From: Rhodococcus ruber
Lineage (GTDB): Bacteria; Actinomycetota; Actinomycetes; Mycobacteriales; Mycobacteriaceae
DNA length: 64,000 nt
Direction of reading: 5' to 3'
Assembly (NCBI RefSeq): GCF_027270735.1
Contig: NZ_JAPWIJ010000001.1
Coordinates: 496,001-560,000 of the forward strand
Shown: in pieces, positions 8,176-16,863 of the stretch
Position numbering within the stretch: position 1 is the stretch's first letter
Layout: every line of letters begins with the position of its first letter
The notes under the pieces: model-generated
Told to the model about the DNA's origin: nothing
The model's database searches: none
Seen by the model: only the letters and a program-made list of their open reading frames with translations
Translations under genes and position numbers: made by a program

Positions 8176-9433
8176 CGGCCTCACCGGCATGCTTGGCCTG
8201 AATGCCGTCACCGATGGCCTGTAGTTTCCACTCGCTGCCCTGGCGATACACCTTGGCCATCACCAAGCCGGTGAACGGCATGCCGCCCTGCAGGGTGAAG
8301 CGCGCCAGCTCGGTGTTGGTCGTGTTGTCCACCAGGCGGCAGAATGCGTTGGCTACCTGCTCGAACGTCTGGCCACGGTACGAGGTGACGGTGAAGACGA
8401 TGCCCGTGACGTGCTGGGGCACCTTCGTCAGGTCGACCACGATGACCTCGTCGTCCCCCTCACCCTCACCGGTGAGGTTGTCGCCCTGGTGCACGATCGA
8501 GCCGTCCTTGGCTTTGAGCTGACCGTAGTAGACGACATCGTTGACGTTGCGGTCCGCCAGCATGATCGCGGATGCGTCCAGGTCGATGTTCGCGGCGCGG
8601 CCTCCGCCGCCGAAGAGGCCGCCCTTCTTCGGAGTGGTCACCGGGTCCCAGCCCAGCCCCATGCGAATGACCGTCAGGGCCACGCCGCCGTCCTTGCGGA
8701 GAGTGACCTTCTGACCCTTGGTGAGGCTGACGGGCTTGGCCTTGGTGAGGCTGACTTCCGGAGCCTCGGCGCGGACCGGTGCAGCGGGAGGTGCGGGCGG
8801 CGCAGCGGGAGGCGGCGGTGTGGTGGGAGGCGGTGGAGTGGCGGGAGCGGGAGGAGGCGTCGGTGCAGGAGCCGGGGCGTCGTCCACGGACACACCGTGA
8901 TCGGTCACCAATGCAGCGAACCCACCCGCGTAACCCTGCCCGACGGCCCGAACCTTCCAACTTCCCTGACGGCGATAGATCTCGAGTGCGATCACGATCG
9001 ATTCCGAGCTCAACCCGTCGATCATGTACTCGTACAACACGTTTCCGGCCGTGTCGCTGACCCTCGCGACGGGAGCGGTGGATCGACCGAAGTTGCTCGA
9101 CGCGTCGTCGAGGGTGATGACCGCGCGGATCTGTTCGATGTCGGTGGGGACTGCGGCGAGCGAGACTGCCAGGCGGGCCGGACCGCCCTGGCCGGGCTCG
9201 AGGCGTACGCCGGGGCCGGTGGGCTGGTTGAAGAACACGAAATCTGCGTCGGTTCGCACCTTTCCGGCGTCGGTGACCAGCAGTGCGGACAGGTCCGCGG
9301 GTACGGCCAACGCGATGGAGACGATGACGTCACCGACGGTGAGGGGGCCGTTCTGACCCTTGGACAACGGTTGACCGGCCGGAGCAGACAATGTGATGGA
9401 CTCTCTCTCGAAGTGCTGGTTACCGTCATCCAA
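8150..9433 (-). CDS. double TerD-domain protein with Pro-rich linker
   Basis: The 427-residue protein has two TerD domains (about 15-175 and 225-425) joined by a Pro/Ala-rich linker (about 180-215). Each domain shows the family's signatures: the N-terminal copy has LSKGQNGPLTVGD and RVSDTAGNVL, the C-terminal copy has DLDASAIML and GDNLTGEGEGDDEV, a Ca2+-binding acidic cluster. TerD domains act in the tellurite-resistance/stress system. The N-terminal copy has weaker acidic motifs and may not bind calcium. The longest frame uses TTG at 9433; a second TTG at 9391, preceded by GAGAGAG at good distance, may be the true start (413 residues). It is separated from the main ter genes by the XRE and PPE/EspG genes. 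Confidence 0.93.
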   Translation of the reverse strand: MDDGNQHFERESITLSAPAGQPLSKGQNGPLTVGDVIVSIALAVPADLSALLVTDAGKVRTDADFVFFNQPTGPGVRLEPGQGGPARLAVSLAAVPTDIEQIRAVITLDDASSNFGRSTAPVARVSDTAGNVLYEYMIDGLSSESIVIALEIYRRQGSWKVRAVGQGYAGGFAALVTDHGVSVDDAPAPAPTPPPAPATPPPPTTPPPPAAPPAPPAAPVRAEAPEVSLTKAKPVSLTKGQKVTLRKDGGVALTVIRMGLGWDPVTTPKKGGLFGGGGRAANIDLDASAIMLADRNVNDVVYYGQLKAKDGSIVHQGDNLTGEGEGDDEVIVVDLTKVPQHVTGIVFTVTSYRGQTFEQVANAFCRLVDNTTNTELARFTLQGGMPFTGLVMAKVYRQGSEWKLQAIGDGIQAKHAGEAVKQLGRYM

Positions 9434-9475
9434 TGTACTTGTTCGATTTGTCCGACTGGTGCGGCTGAGCGGAGG

Positions 9476-9703
9476 TCAGATCTGGCGGAGGGTGAACAGG
9501 TCACCGGGCGTGCAGCCGAGGACGCGGCACACAGCGGTGAGCGTCGAGAATCGGATGGCCTTGGCCCGGTCGTTCTTGAGCACCGAGAGATTCACGACGC
9601 TGACTCCGGCCAGACGCGAGAGCTCGGCAAGCGTCATGCCGCGGGCGTCGAGAATCTTGCCCAGATGGCAGACGACGAGATGGTCGACGAACTCCTCCGC
9701 CAT
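9476..9703 (-). CDS. XRE/Cro-type helix-turn-helix regulator
   Basis: A 75-residue single-domain regulator. The helix-turn-helix runs through MTLAELSRLAGVSVVNLSVL, and the C-terminal ARAIRFSTL-like region with LGCTPGDLF is typical of the YozG-like group. Its ATG overlaps by one base the stop codon of the DUF2975 gene upstream, so both are translated from one mRNA. In this two-gene arrangement the regulator normally controls its own operon; the TATCGATA repeats upstream of the DUF2975 gene are the probable binding sites. Confidence 0.9.
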   Translation of the reverse strand: MAEEFVDHLVVCHLGKILDARGMTLAELSRLAGVSVVNLSVLKNDRAKAIRFSTLTAVCRVLGCTPGDLFTLRQI

Positions 9704-10302
9704 CAGACCAGACCATCGGCATCGCGAGCGAGCTTGGAGCCTTGCCGAAGGACTGCGTAGACGAATTGCAGGACAAGTGCCACGATCACGGCCAGCCAGA
9801 ATGCGCCAAGGCTCCGTGCAGTATCAGTGACCTCGGTTGTCTCGAGCGCGCCCTGGATTGCGTTGGTACTCATCACTCGAAGGCCTCCGGTGATCATCGG
9901 ATACATCACCAGGCATACGGCGACCACGACCAGATCGATGCTGGCACCGACGCTGAACGGGGTTTCCTTGATGACATTGTCGAAGAAGCGGTACGCGAAG
10001 AAGATCCCGACGAGAACGACGACCCCACCGGCCACGATCTCGCCATACCTCATGAAGTCGATCATCCCGATGAGTCTCTGGACATCGCTCTTGGCCACGC
10101 TGAGCTCGATGACGTTCCCTGACTGCAACTGTCCACCGAACAGGTCGAGAGTCGGCACGCCTTCCCGTGGCGTGACGGTGGCGCTGACGTAGTCCGACGC
10201 GTGGTATTGCCACAGCCTCCATCCCGACCACGCGACGGCGATTGCCGCGTACAGCGCCATCGCCCATTTGTTGGCCCGTGCCGAGCCGAGTCCGTATGCC
10301 AT
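9703..10302 (-). CDS. DUF2975 membrane protein
   Basis: The 199-residue protein has four predicted transmembrane helices, at about residues 15-32, 85-108, 130-148 and 170-190, the DUF2975 pattern. Such proteins are regularly encoded with a small XRE regulator, as here (one-base overlap). No enzymatic motif is visible. A membrane sensor or partner controlling the regulator is a reasonable inference but is not shown. It is the first gene of the pair, directly downstream of an array of TATCGATA palindromes. Confidence 0.85.
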   Translation of the reverse strand: MAYGLGSARANKWAMALYAAIAVAWSGWRLWQYHASDYVSATVTPREGVPTLDLFGGQLQSGNVIELSVAKSDVQRLIGMIDFMRYGEIVAGGVVVLVGIFFAYRFFDNVIKETPFSVGASIDLVVVAVCLVMYPMITGGLRVMSTNAIQGALETTEVTDTARSLGAFWLAVIVALVLQFVYAVLRQGSKLARDADGLV

Positions 10303-10315
10303 CTCGACGCCTCCA

Positions 10316-10366
10316 TATCGATAGTCGATAACAACGAATATCGATAACCTATCGCTTATCGATAGG
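10316..10366 (-). promoter_or_regulatory. TATCGATA operator array upstream of DUF2975-XRE operon
   Basis: Three perfect TATCGATA palindromes start at 10316, 10339 and 10357, with a partial copy (TCGATA) at 10325. The last lies inside a longer inverted arrangement, CCTATCG followed by CGATAGG. The density is far above chance in this GC-rich DNA and the array sits within 65 bp of the operon start. Probable cooperative binding sites of the XRE protein encoded by the same operon. Confidence 0.65.
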
Positions 10367-10386
10367 GTGTCAAGGGGTGACCGGTA

Positions 10387-11133
10387 TTACCGTCGCAGCG
10401 CGACCGCCATGTGGTGACCGATCTCCGACGCCAATCCGGCGGTATCGGCCGGCAAGATGTCGATGGTGTCCTCGGAGTAGACGATGTATCGACCGTCCCG
10501 CTCGAAGTCCATCCAGAAGAACGCGACTGCATCGGTGTCGTGTCGGTTGTCGTAGGTTCGACCGCGCGCGACGATGACCTCTCCGACCGCAGATCGCGGG
10601 CGGTCGAAGAACGTCCGAAACTGCTCGTCCGCGGTGGCCCCTCGGGTCGCGGTAGACAGATGCCTCCCTCCCGATGTCTCTGTGGCAGTGGAACGTTCGA
10701 GTCGCATCGTCGGTCGTCGGCCTGCCGCATTGGCTGGAATGGATCCGAGAACTCGGGCAGGTGCCTGGGCAGGGCTGGTCAACGTGATCGTGACGGCACC
10801 ACCCGAGGAGGCGTCGGGTCCCGGCTGCTGGGTGAGCACCGCGGCGACATCGTGGCGCACCGCCGCGTGTGCACGGATGGTTCCGCGGCGGGGATCGCGT
10901 GTGTCGCCCCGACATTCGATGCGAACAACAGGGTCGACGAGGGTGCGAACAGCCGCCCCGAGGTCGTCGTCCATCAGGGCATCGATTCTCGCCGAGGCCT
11001 CCCGGCGCAGCAGTTGGTACCGGTCCTCGGTGTCGACGTCGACGGTGACTGCCAGTGGGTACGGCAGGCGGTCTCGTCCGAATCGACTGCAGAGCAGCAT
11101 GAAATCGATGCCGTTCATGGTCCAGCTCGTCAT
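10387..11133 (-). CDS. EspG-family ESX secretion chaperone
   Basis: The 248-residue protein matches the EspG family: an N-terminal MTSWTMNGIDFMLLCSRFG, a central RREASARIDALMDDDLGAAV helix and a C-terminal DILPADTAGLASEIGHHM. EspG proteins are cytosolic chaperones that bind the tip of PPE proteins and deliver them to the type VII secretion ATPase. It lies two bases downstream of the PPE-like gene on the same strand, the usual substrate-chaperone order. No ESX core gene (eccA-E, mycP) is in the window, so the pair is an orphan unit here. Confidence 0.8.
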   Translation of the reverse strand: MTSWTMNGIDFMLLCSRFGRDRLPYPLAVTVDVDTEDRYQLLRREASARIDALMDDDLGAAVRTLVDPVVRIECRGDTRDPRRGTIRAHAAVRHDVAAVLTQQPGPDASSGGAVTITLTSPAQAPARVLGSIPANAAGRRPTMRLERSTATETSGGRHLSTATRGATADEQFRTFFDRPRSAVGEVIVARGRTYDNRHDTDAVAFFWMDFERDGRYIVYSEDTIDILPADTAGLASEIGHHMAVALRR

Positions 11134-11135
11134 CC

Positions 11136-12521
11136 TCAGCCGCCGAGTACCGGTGGTGCGACCAAAGGCAGATCACCGATCAGTTCACTACCGTTGCTGA
11201 CGTCCACCAGGTAGCCGGGAGTCGCGTGGTCGGTGTCGTTGTCGCCGGATCCCCTCGCGCCTCCTGCCCCCATTCCGCCCATTCCCGGCATGCCGTGCGC
11301 TCCCGCGCGGCCGGCCGCCGTCGCAGCTGCGCTGCCCGGACCACCGGTACCGGTCGTCGCGCCGCCCGTCCCGCCGCCGATCGGAGGGCCGAGAACCGAG
11401 CCGCCGTAGCCCGATCCTGCACCGGAACTGCCTCCGGATCCGCCTGCGTATCCCACACCGCCGCCGTAGCCCGGACCGCTTGATCCTGCGAATCCGCTAC
11501 TGCCCGGTCCTGTTCCGCCGTAGCCGGGACCCGCGCCGACCCCGGAACCCGCACCACCGCCGGAAGCGCCCGGCCCGGTGGCCGATGCGGCACGCGTTTC
11601 ACCGGAATTGTCGGCCGGGGGAAGGGAATCCGAACCGGCCGACCCGGCCTGCTCGGCCGGGGTACCGGTCCGAACTGACTCGGCAGCATCGGTGCCGCCG
11701 GATTGCGCCTGTGTTGCAGCCGTCCGGGCTGCCGAATTTGCTGAATCCGCGCCACTGGCGCCGGAGGTCGACCCGATACCGACCCCTCCGACCCCCGCAG
11801 AGTTGCCGAGTCCCCAGCCGCCGCTCGAACCGCCACCGTCAGCGACCGGATTGTGGGCTGCCGGCAGTACCGGAACGTTGCTATCGGATTGCACCACGCC
11901 GGGTACGTAGACCGAGCGCATGATTCGCCGTGCTTCGTCCTGCTGCTCTTCCCGAGCGGACGCCGCGTCTTTCGTGGCGAAGGGAATGGGAAGCAGCGAA
12001 CCGATCAGCGTGCTCTCGGCCGAGCCGATCACCGGGGGCATCTTCGACACCGTTTGCGTGAATCCTGCGTGCGCCTCGAGCAGCTTGTTGCTGATCAGAC
12101 TCATCGAGGTGGACAACGCGTTCGCAGAAGAGACGTAATCGCCCACGCCGCCGCGCACGGCGTCGGCCGTCGGCCCCGACCAGCCCGCAGCCAGGGCGGC
12201 GTCGACCCCGGACCGAAAGCCGTCGGATCCGGCGGTTGCGGCAGCGGCCAAATCGTTCCAGTTCATGGACGAGGTCTCGATGGTTCCCACAGCCAGAGAG
12301 TTGACGTCGGCCGCGATCTGTTCATGCGACATGACCTCGAACGGTTCGGTGATCACCACCTCGTTCGGTTCGTACTCACCCCGGTAGTCGAAGGCCCCGT
12401 TCGCTTTCTCGAATGCCTCTCCCAGCATGGTTCCGATGAGCTCGGGGCCCACCGGTGCCACGAAGATATTGGTGACGATGTCTTCGATCGCCGCCTCGAG
12501 CTCTGCACGCGGATCCGCCAT
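11136..12521 (-). CDS. PPE-like type VII secretion substrate with Gly-rich tail
   Basis: The 461-residue protein has an alpha-helical N-terminal half with a WSG (WxG) turn at about residue 115, in GWSGPTADAVRGGVGDYV, as in PPE/WXG100-type proteins, followed by a disordered Gly/Ser/Ala-rich tail (about 230-440) with GYGG and GPG repeats. The classical N-terminal Pro-Pro-Glu is absent, so it is a PPE-like rather than canonical PPE protein. The ATG at 12521 has AAGGGG five bases upstream and is preferred to a GTG two codons earlier. It is co-directional with EspG, its probable chaperone. The exported function is unknown. Confidence 0.7.
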   Translation of the reverse strand: MADPRAELEAAIEDIVTNIFVAPVGPELIGTMLGEAFEKANGAFDYRGEYEPNEVVITEPFEVMSHEQIAADVNSLAVGTIETSSMNWNDLAAAATAGSDGFRSGVDAALAAGWSGPTADAVRGGVGDYVSSANALSTSMSLISNKLLEAHAGFTQTVSKMPPVIGSAESTLIGSLLPIPFATKDAASAREEQQDEARRIMRSVYVPGVVQSDSNVPVLPAAHNPVADGGGSSGGWGLGNSAGVGGVGIGSTSGASGADSANSAARTAATQAQSGGTDAAESVRTGTPAEQAGSAGSDSLPPADNSGETRAASATGPGASGGGAGSGVGAGPGYGGTGPGSSGFAGSSGPGYGGGVGYAGGSGGSSGAGSGYGGSVLGPPIGGGTGGATTGTGGPGSAAATAAGRAGAHGMPGMGGMGAGGARGSGDNDTDHATPGYLVDVSNGSELIGDLPLVAPPVLGG

Positions 12522-12561
12522 ACCCACCCCTTGCCCGACGTCTTCTCTCCCCGACGACCAG

Positions 12562-13365
12562 TTAGACGCGGCGCGCGGCGGTTCGGTTCCGTAGCCACTC
12601 GAGAATTTCCTCGCTGGCCCGGACGCCCGAGGAATCGGTGACCGTCAACCCGGGGCGGGTGAACCCCAGCAGCTCCAGTTCGCCGTGCCGCGGCCGGATC
12701 GCGGCGTCGGCGGCGATGAGCATCTCCGCGTCGAGTGCGCCGTCACCTGCGGCGAAGACTCGGGCATCGGCGTCGAGGGTGTCGTCCTGAATCAGCCTGG
12801 AACGAACCTCGGCCACCGCGGAGCTCTTGCACACCGCGTTGGGCATCGTGTAGATCTTGCGCCCCTGCTGCGAGACGTTCCAGTCCCGCGCGGCGCACCA
12901 CTGCGACCACTCCGCGACGAAGTCCTCCGGCACAGCCGTCGTGTCTACGACGAGATAGCAGAACAGCCCGTCGGCCTCGCGGTACTTGAGGACCCAATCC
13001 TCGGAGACCCGCGATCTCAACTCTGCGCCAATGCGCGCCAGATCCAACTCGAACCCGTTGCGCCAGTGCATGTCCGGTTCGCCGTCGACGAGAATGTTGC
13101 CGCCGTTGCTGGTGATGGCGTACCGCCACGGGGCCCCTGGGAGTGCGATCCGGCGGAACTGCTCGATGGTACGTGTTGTGGTCGGCACGACCACAACACT
13201 CTCGCTCAACTCGCGCAGCAGAGAGATCGAACGAGAAGACATGTACGACAACGGCTTTCCCTCGTACACCTCCACGCACTCGAAAGCGTCGTCCAGTGGG
13301 ACCTCGAGTGCACCCTCGGAGAAGATCATCGTACGGTCGAGATCCACGGCGACGAGAGCGGTCAC
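12562..13365 (-). CDS. HAD-family (Cof/IIB-type) phosphatase of ter operon
   Basis: The 267-residue protein has HAD motif I as AVDLDRTMIF (DxDxT, nucleophile Asp), motif II in VVVPTTTRTIEQFRRI, and motif IV as AAGDGALDAEML (GDxxxD), with a cap inserted between motifs II and III as in sugar-phosphatase-type HADs. It would dephosphorylate a small phosphorylated metabolite. The GTG start at 13365 overlaps the stop of the PRTase gene (GTGA), so the genes are translationally coupled. HAD phosphatases recur in Ter-associated biosynthetic operons together with PRTase, StiP and HpcH/HpaI genes, which is the context here. The substrate is unknown. Confidence 0.88.
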   Translation of the reverse strand: MTALVAVDLDRTMIFSEGALEVPLDDAFECVEVYEGKPLSYMSSRSISLLRELSESVVVVPTTTRTIEQFRRIALPGAPWRYAITSNGGNILVDGEPDMHWRNGFELDLARIGAELRSRVSEDWVLKYREADGLFCYLVVDTTAVPEDFVAEWSQWCAARDWNVSQQGRKIYTMPNAVCKSSAVAEVRSRLIQDDTLDADARVFAAGDGALDAEMLIAADAAIRPRHGELELLGFTRPGLTVTDSSGVRASEEILEWLRNRTAARRV

Positions 13366-15695
13366 GACGCCTCCCCGCTCGACACGTTCTTGATCAAACC
13401 CATGCACGAGTAGGCGAGGTCGGGGACCACGTCCACCGGGACTCCTCTGGCCGCAGCCAGCATCCTGATGTGTTCGTGCTCGGGCGCATCGGCGTCCCGC
13501 ACCAGTACCCGCCACGGAACGCGGCGCAGCAGCACCCGGGTGGTTTCACCGACCCCGGGCTTGACGAAATTGACGTGTGAGATGCCGTACTCCGCGCGGA
13601 CCTTCTCGACCGAAGCCCAACCGGACCAGGTGGGTGTTCGGTCGGAACCGAGCACCGTTGCCACCGAGGCACCGACCTCGTCCCGGACTTCGTCGAAACG
13701 CGCAGCCACGGTGTCGAGCAAGTGGCGGGAGACGTCGTCGGGTGCGAGATCGGCGTAGTACTTCGCGCCGTGGAAGTCCCCGGGCCGAATCAGGCTGTCG
13801 TTGAGCACGGTCCGTGAAACCAAGCCCGAGACAGTCGAGTTCAGGCACGCCGACGCGATGAGGAAGTCGTCTCGGGTGCCGTACGTGCGAGCGCAGTTGC
13901 CCGGATCGGCGAGCACGGCCAGATCGTCGTCGAACTCGGCTCCGGGAAAGTCGCGGAGTGCTGCGGTGAGTTCGCGGGCGATCGCGCCCTTGCCCGTCCA
14001 GCCGTCGACGAACACCACCGACCGCGAGTCGTGATGGTCGGCAAGGTATCGCAGGGCCACGGCGTCGATGCCTCGATCACGCACGATCGAGACGGCGTAG
14101 TGCGGAATCTCGACACCGTGAGCAGCAAATGCCCAGCGACGCATCAGGATTCCGACGGGGGTGCCCGCGCGAGCGAGTGATGCGAGGGCGATGTCGTGTC
14201 CGCGCTCGGCCAGGACGACCTCGGTGACGGTACCGACGGCGACGGCCAGTCGTGCTGCGCTCTCCTGCAACACCTTCTCGAACAGTTCACGGTAGGCGAG
14301 ATCCGGTTGGTATTCGACCGGAAGCGACTCGGCGTAATGTGCCGTGCCGGCCTGAATCGCCTTCTCGCGCTCGTCGACTTCGGCTTCCAACGAGACCGAC
14401 GAGAGGTCCTTGAGCAGCCAGGTGACTTCTTCTGCTGCATAGGAACCGAATTCGGGTCCTCGAAGCGGTCGCGCCCGCCGAGCGACCTCGAGCGCTGTCG
14501 GGTCTGCACCCGTGAGGACGACGAGCACGACGTCGGCGCCCGACGCGGCGAGAGTCTCGGCCGCGGCCGCCAGGGCATCTGTGTCTGCGGGGGCGTCGGC
14601 AACCAGGATCAACGTCGCGTCGTCCGGTGCAGATGCGTTGTAGAGGTAACGCAGAGCAGATTCGTCCTCGGGGGCGGTGAACTCGAAGCCGCGCCGCAAT
14701 GGGTAGCCGGGCACGTCCGCCACGTATGCAGGCGATCGGGTGGTGGTCTGGAACAGCGCGGTGTGTCCCCGCTTCTGCAGCGTCGCCGCCAGCCGGAGAG
14801 GTAGGTACATCAGCTCCTCGTGGCCGATCACCACCAACGACTTCGAGTCGGCCAGCGCAGCATCGACGGTGGCTGCAAGGGCGTCGATCGCGAGGTCGAA
14901 ACCGGCCGCGTCGGATCGCAGAAACCCGTGCCGTCCGCCGTCGGGCAGTGTCGCCGGCCACTGCGCGTCGACCCGATGCACCGAACCGGGCCGAGCAGCA
15001 ACGGGATTGAACGTCGGGTCGGGGAGGGCGAGCACCGTCTCCACCAATCCAGGGGCGAGCTCCACCGATCCCTGAGCGAGACTCACGTTGTCGATCCGGA
15101 TGCCGAGTTCGGTGGCCACCGCCGAGGCTGCAGCGAGATGCTCGGCGGTACGCATGTCGACCAGGGATGCGATGACGTAGTGCCTGCGTCCGGCCGACGA
15201 ATGAATCTGCCGCAACGCATCCAGTGCCGTCGCTCCGGTCGAGATCTCGTCGTCCACCAGGATCAACGGCAGATCGCCGTCGAGAAGATCGGGCGATGTC
15301 GGCATCAGCAGGTGGTCGGTGGCGTGCGAGTGACCCTCCTCGAACTCGCCGTGCACGGTCATCCCTGGAACGGTGCGCCGAGTCGAATGCAGGTAGCAGT
15401 GTGCACCCAGGGCAGTCGCAACGGTGTGCCCCAATCCGGTTGCAGTCTCGGCGAATCCGAGAACGTCGACATCGGACCCGTCCACTGCGGCGGAGACGAG
15501 AGCAGCCAGCTCCTCGCCGGCCGAGACGACGACGTCGGGATCGACGGGGATGTGCTTGCCGAGCACGGTCGAGACCAGCAAGTGGGCACGCCGGGGGTTG
15601 CGCCGCAGACCGGGCCGAACCAACTGCGTGGCAGCCCAGGACGACGACGAGCCGGTATCGGTCAAGGTGATGCCGTCGGCCGGATTGTGGTTCAT
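13362..15695 (-). CDS. fused PRTase-TRSP-StiP protein of ter operon
   Basis: A 777-residue multidomain protein. Residues about 35-225 form an orotate-type phosphoribosyltransferase with the PRPP loop LILVDDEISTGATAL. A TRSP-like domain follows (about 285-400). The C-terminal part (about 430-770) matches the StiP/PRTase_1 family, with VVFVDGWTGKGAIARELT as a second PRPP-loop-like element and ending in VPDLAYSCMGL. Together they would assemble a ribosylated, nucleoside-like compound. The ATG at 15695 overlaps the aldolase stop (ATGA); the longer frame upstream lies inside that gene. Splitting into separate genes is common in other Ter systems, so the fusion is notable. The exact product is unknown. 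Confidence 0.85.
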   Translation of the reverse strand: MNHNPADGITLTDTGSSSSWAATQLVRPGLRRNPRRAHLLVSTVLGKHIPVDPDVVVSAGEELAALVSAAVDGSDVDVLGFAETATGLGHTVATALGAHCYLHSTRRTVPGMTVHGEFEEGHSHATDHLLMPTSPDLLDGDLPLILVDDEISTGATALDALRQIHSSAGRRHYVIASLVDMRTAEHLAAASAVATELGIRIDNVSLAQGSVELAPGLVETVLALPDPTFNPVAARPGSVHRVDAQWPATLPDGGRHGFLRSDAAGFDLAIDALAATVDAALADSKSLVVIGHEELMYLPLRLAATLQKRGHTALFQTTTRSPAYVADVPGYPLRRGFEFTAPEDESALRYLYNASAPDDATLILVADAPADTDALAAAAETLAASGADVVLVVLTGADPTALEVARRARPLRGPEFGSYAAEEVTWLLKDLSSVSLEAEVDEREKAIQAGTAHYAESLPVEYQPDLAYRELFEKVLQESAARLAVAVGTVTEVVLAERGHDIALASLARAGTPVGILMRRWAFAAHGVEIPHYAVSIVRDRGIDAVALRYLADHHDSRSVVFVDGWTGKGAIARELTAALRDFPGAEFDDDLAVLADPGNCARTYGTRDDFLIASACLNSTVSGLVSRTVLNDSLIRPGDFHGAKYYADLAPDDVSRHLLDTVAARFDEVRDEVGASVATVLGSDRTPTWSGWASVEKVRAEYGISHVNFVKPGVGETTRVLLRRVPWRVLVRDADAPEHEHIRMLAAARGVPVDVVPDLAYSCMGLIKNVSSGEAS

Positions 15696-16840
15696 CGCTG
15701 CGCCAGCGCGGTCAGTAGGTCCACGAACGTGATTCCTTCGTTGGTGACGCCGAACGCCTTGGCGCGCAGCACCGTCTGCTTTGCCCAATTACGGTGTGGA
15801 CCAAGTTCGTTCATCTTGTTCCGGTAGCCGGACGCCTGCACGCCACCCTGGTCGGACGAGAGGATGTCGAGTGCATCGTGATACTCCTCGTGCGTCACCG
15901 CGGACAACGCGTGAACGGCGGGGACGTGCGAGGGATGAATGACGGTCTTGCCCTGGATTCCGTTGGCCCGGTCGAGAGCAACCTCGCGCAGGAGCGCGTC
16001 GAGGTCACTGCTGACCAGTTGCTGGCGGAAGCGGACGGCGTCCTGGTCGACGAAGGGCGTCTGCCGTAGCAACGGACGGAACATGCGTTCGTGGTCTGCG
16101 AAGTACTCCCACACCGGGCCGGTGATGACGTATCCGGATCCGTCGTAGCGGCCGAGATGGTTGACGATCGCACTGATAACGTCGGCGACGACGCGGACGT
16201 CGTAGATCGTCAGGTCGCGGTCGCGTCGGATGCCGAAGGTGCCGCACATGTCGGTGGCTCCGATGCGGACGGCCAGCACTGTGTCGCGGTAGGTCCCGAG
16301 CAGCTCACGGATGGCAACGAGTTCCACGTCTCGAGTCTCGCGGTGTACCACCTCCGGCGATTCGAGGACGGGCATCGCGAACAGGCGGGTGCCATGTGAA
16401 TGGGACGCCGCGACGATCTCGTCGAGGAACTCGGCTCCGCGTGCCGCCGTGAACTTCGGCACGACGAATCCGGCGAGCCCGCCCGCGCCCTGGGTGAGGC
16501 CGGCGCAGATGGTTCGGATGTGCTCGGGGGTGCGCGCCCGGACGAACACGAGCGAACTCGTCCCCGAGAGTTCGTTCAGAGTTCGGACGGCGTTCGCCAA
16601 CGCTTCGTCCAGATCATGATCTGCGACAGCGTCTTCGAGATCGATGACGATGGACCGCACGCCCTCGTCGGTGCGCTTGTTCACCGTCGCGGTCAGGTCG
16701 GGGCGTGTTGCCGGGATGTACAGCGTGGCTCCGAGAGCTGTTGCCACGACATCGTTTCCGTCGCTCGTCTCGATGTCTTCCGGCTGCCGGAAGAAGACTC
16801 GTGCACGGGTGTCTGCGTCGAGATGGCGAAAGTGTTGCAC
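15692..16840 (-). CDS. HpcH/HpaI-family aldolase/lyase of ter operon
   Basis: The 382-residue protein has the HpcH/HpaI aldolase-citrate lyase beta fold: SIVIDLEDAVADHDLDEA (acidic metal-site region), GFVVPKF, FAMPVLESPEVV, VRIGATDMCG and GKTVIHPSHV. These enzymes cleave or form C-C bonds using a divalent metal and an acyl- or keto-acid substrate. It is longer than simple HpaI aldolases because of a C-terminal extension. Of two adjacent GTG codons the one at 16840 has GAAGGA at a proper distance. It precedes the PRTase fusion by a four-base overlap and follows the coiled-coil gene by 23 bp. In Ter clusters this family is predicted to supply a carbon-chain step to the metabolite. Confidence 0.88.
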   Translation of the reverse strand: MQHFRHLDADTRARVFFRQPEDIETSDGNDVVATALGATLYIPATRPDLTATVNKRTDEGVRSIVIDLEDAVADHDLDEALANAVRTLNELSGTSSLVFVRARTPEHIRTICAGLTQGAGGLAGFVVPKFTAARGAEFLDEIVAASHSHGTRLFAMPVLESPEVVHRETRDVELVAIRELLGTYRDTVLAVRIGATDMCGTFGIRRDRDLTIYDVRVVADVISAIVNHLGRYDGSGYVITGPVWEYFADHERMFRPLLRQTPFVDQDAVRFRQQLVSSDLDALLREVALDRANGIQGKTVIHPSHVPAVHALSAVTHEEYHDALDILSSDQGGVQASGYRNKMNELGPHRNWAKQTVLRAKAFGVTNEGITFVDLLTALAQR

Positions 16841-16863
16841 CACTGTCCTTCGTGTGAATGTGA

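Noticed and set aside
11200-11910. Plus-strand ORFs opposite the PPE-like Gly-rich tail
   Set aside because: They mirror repetitive GGN codons (Pro/Ala/Arg-rich) and have no start signals.
13366-13515. Longer N-terminus of the HAD protein from an upstream start
   Set aside because: The extension would overlap the PRTase fusion by 150 bases and is Arg/Gly-rich; GTG at 13365 with a four-base overlap is consistent with the operon.
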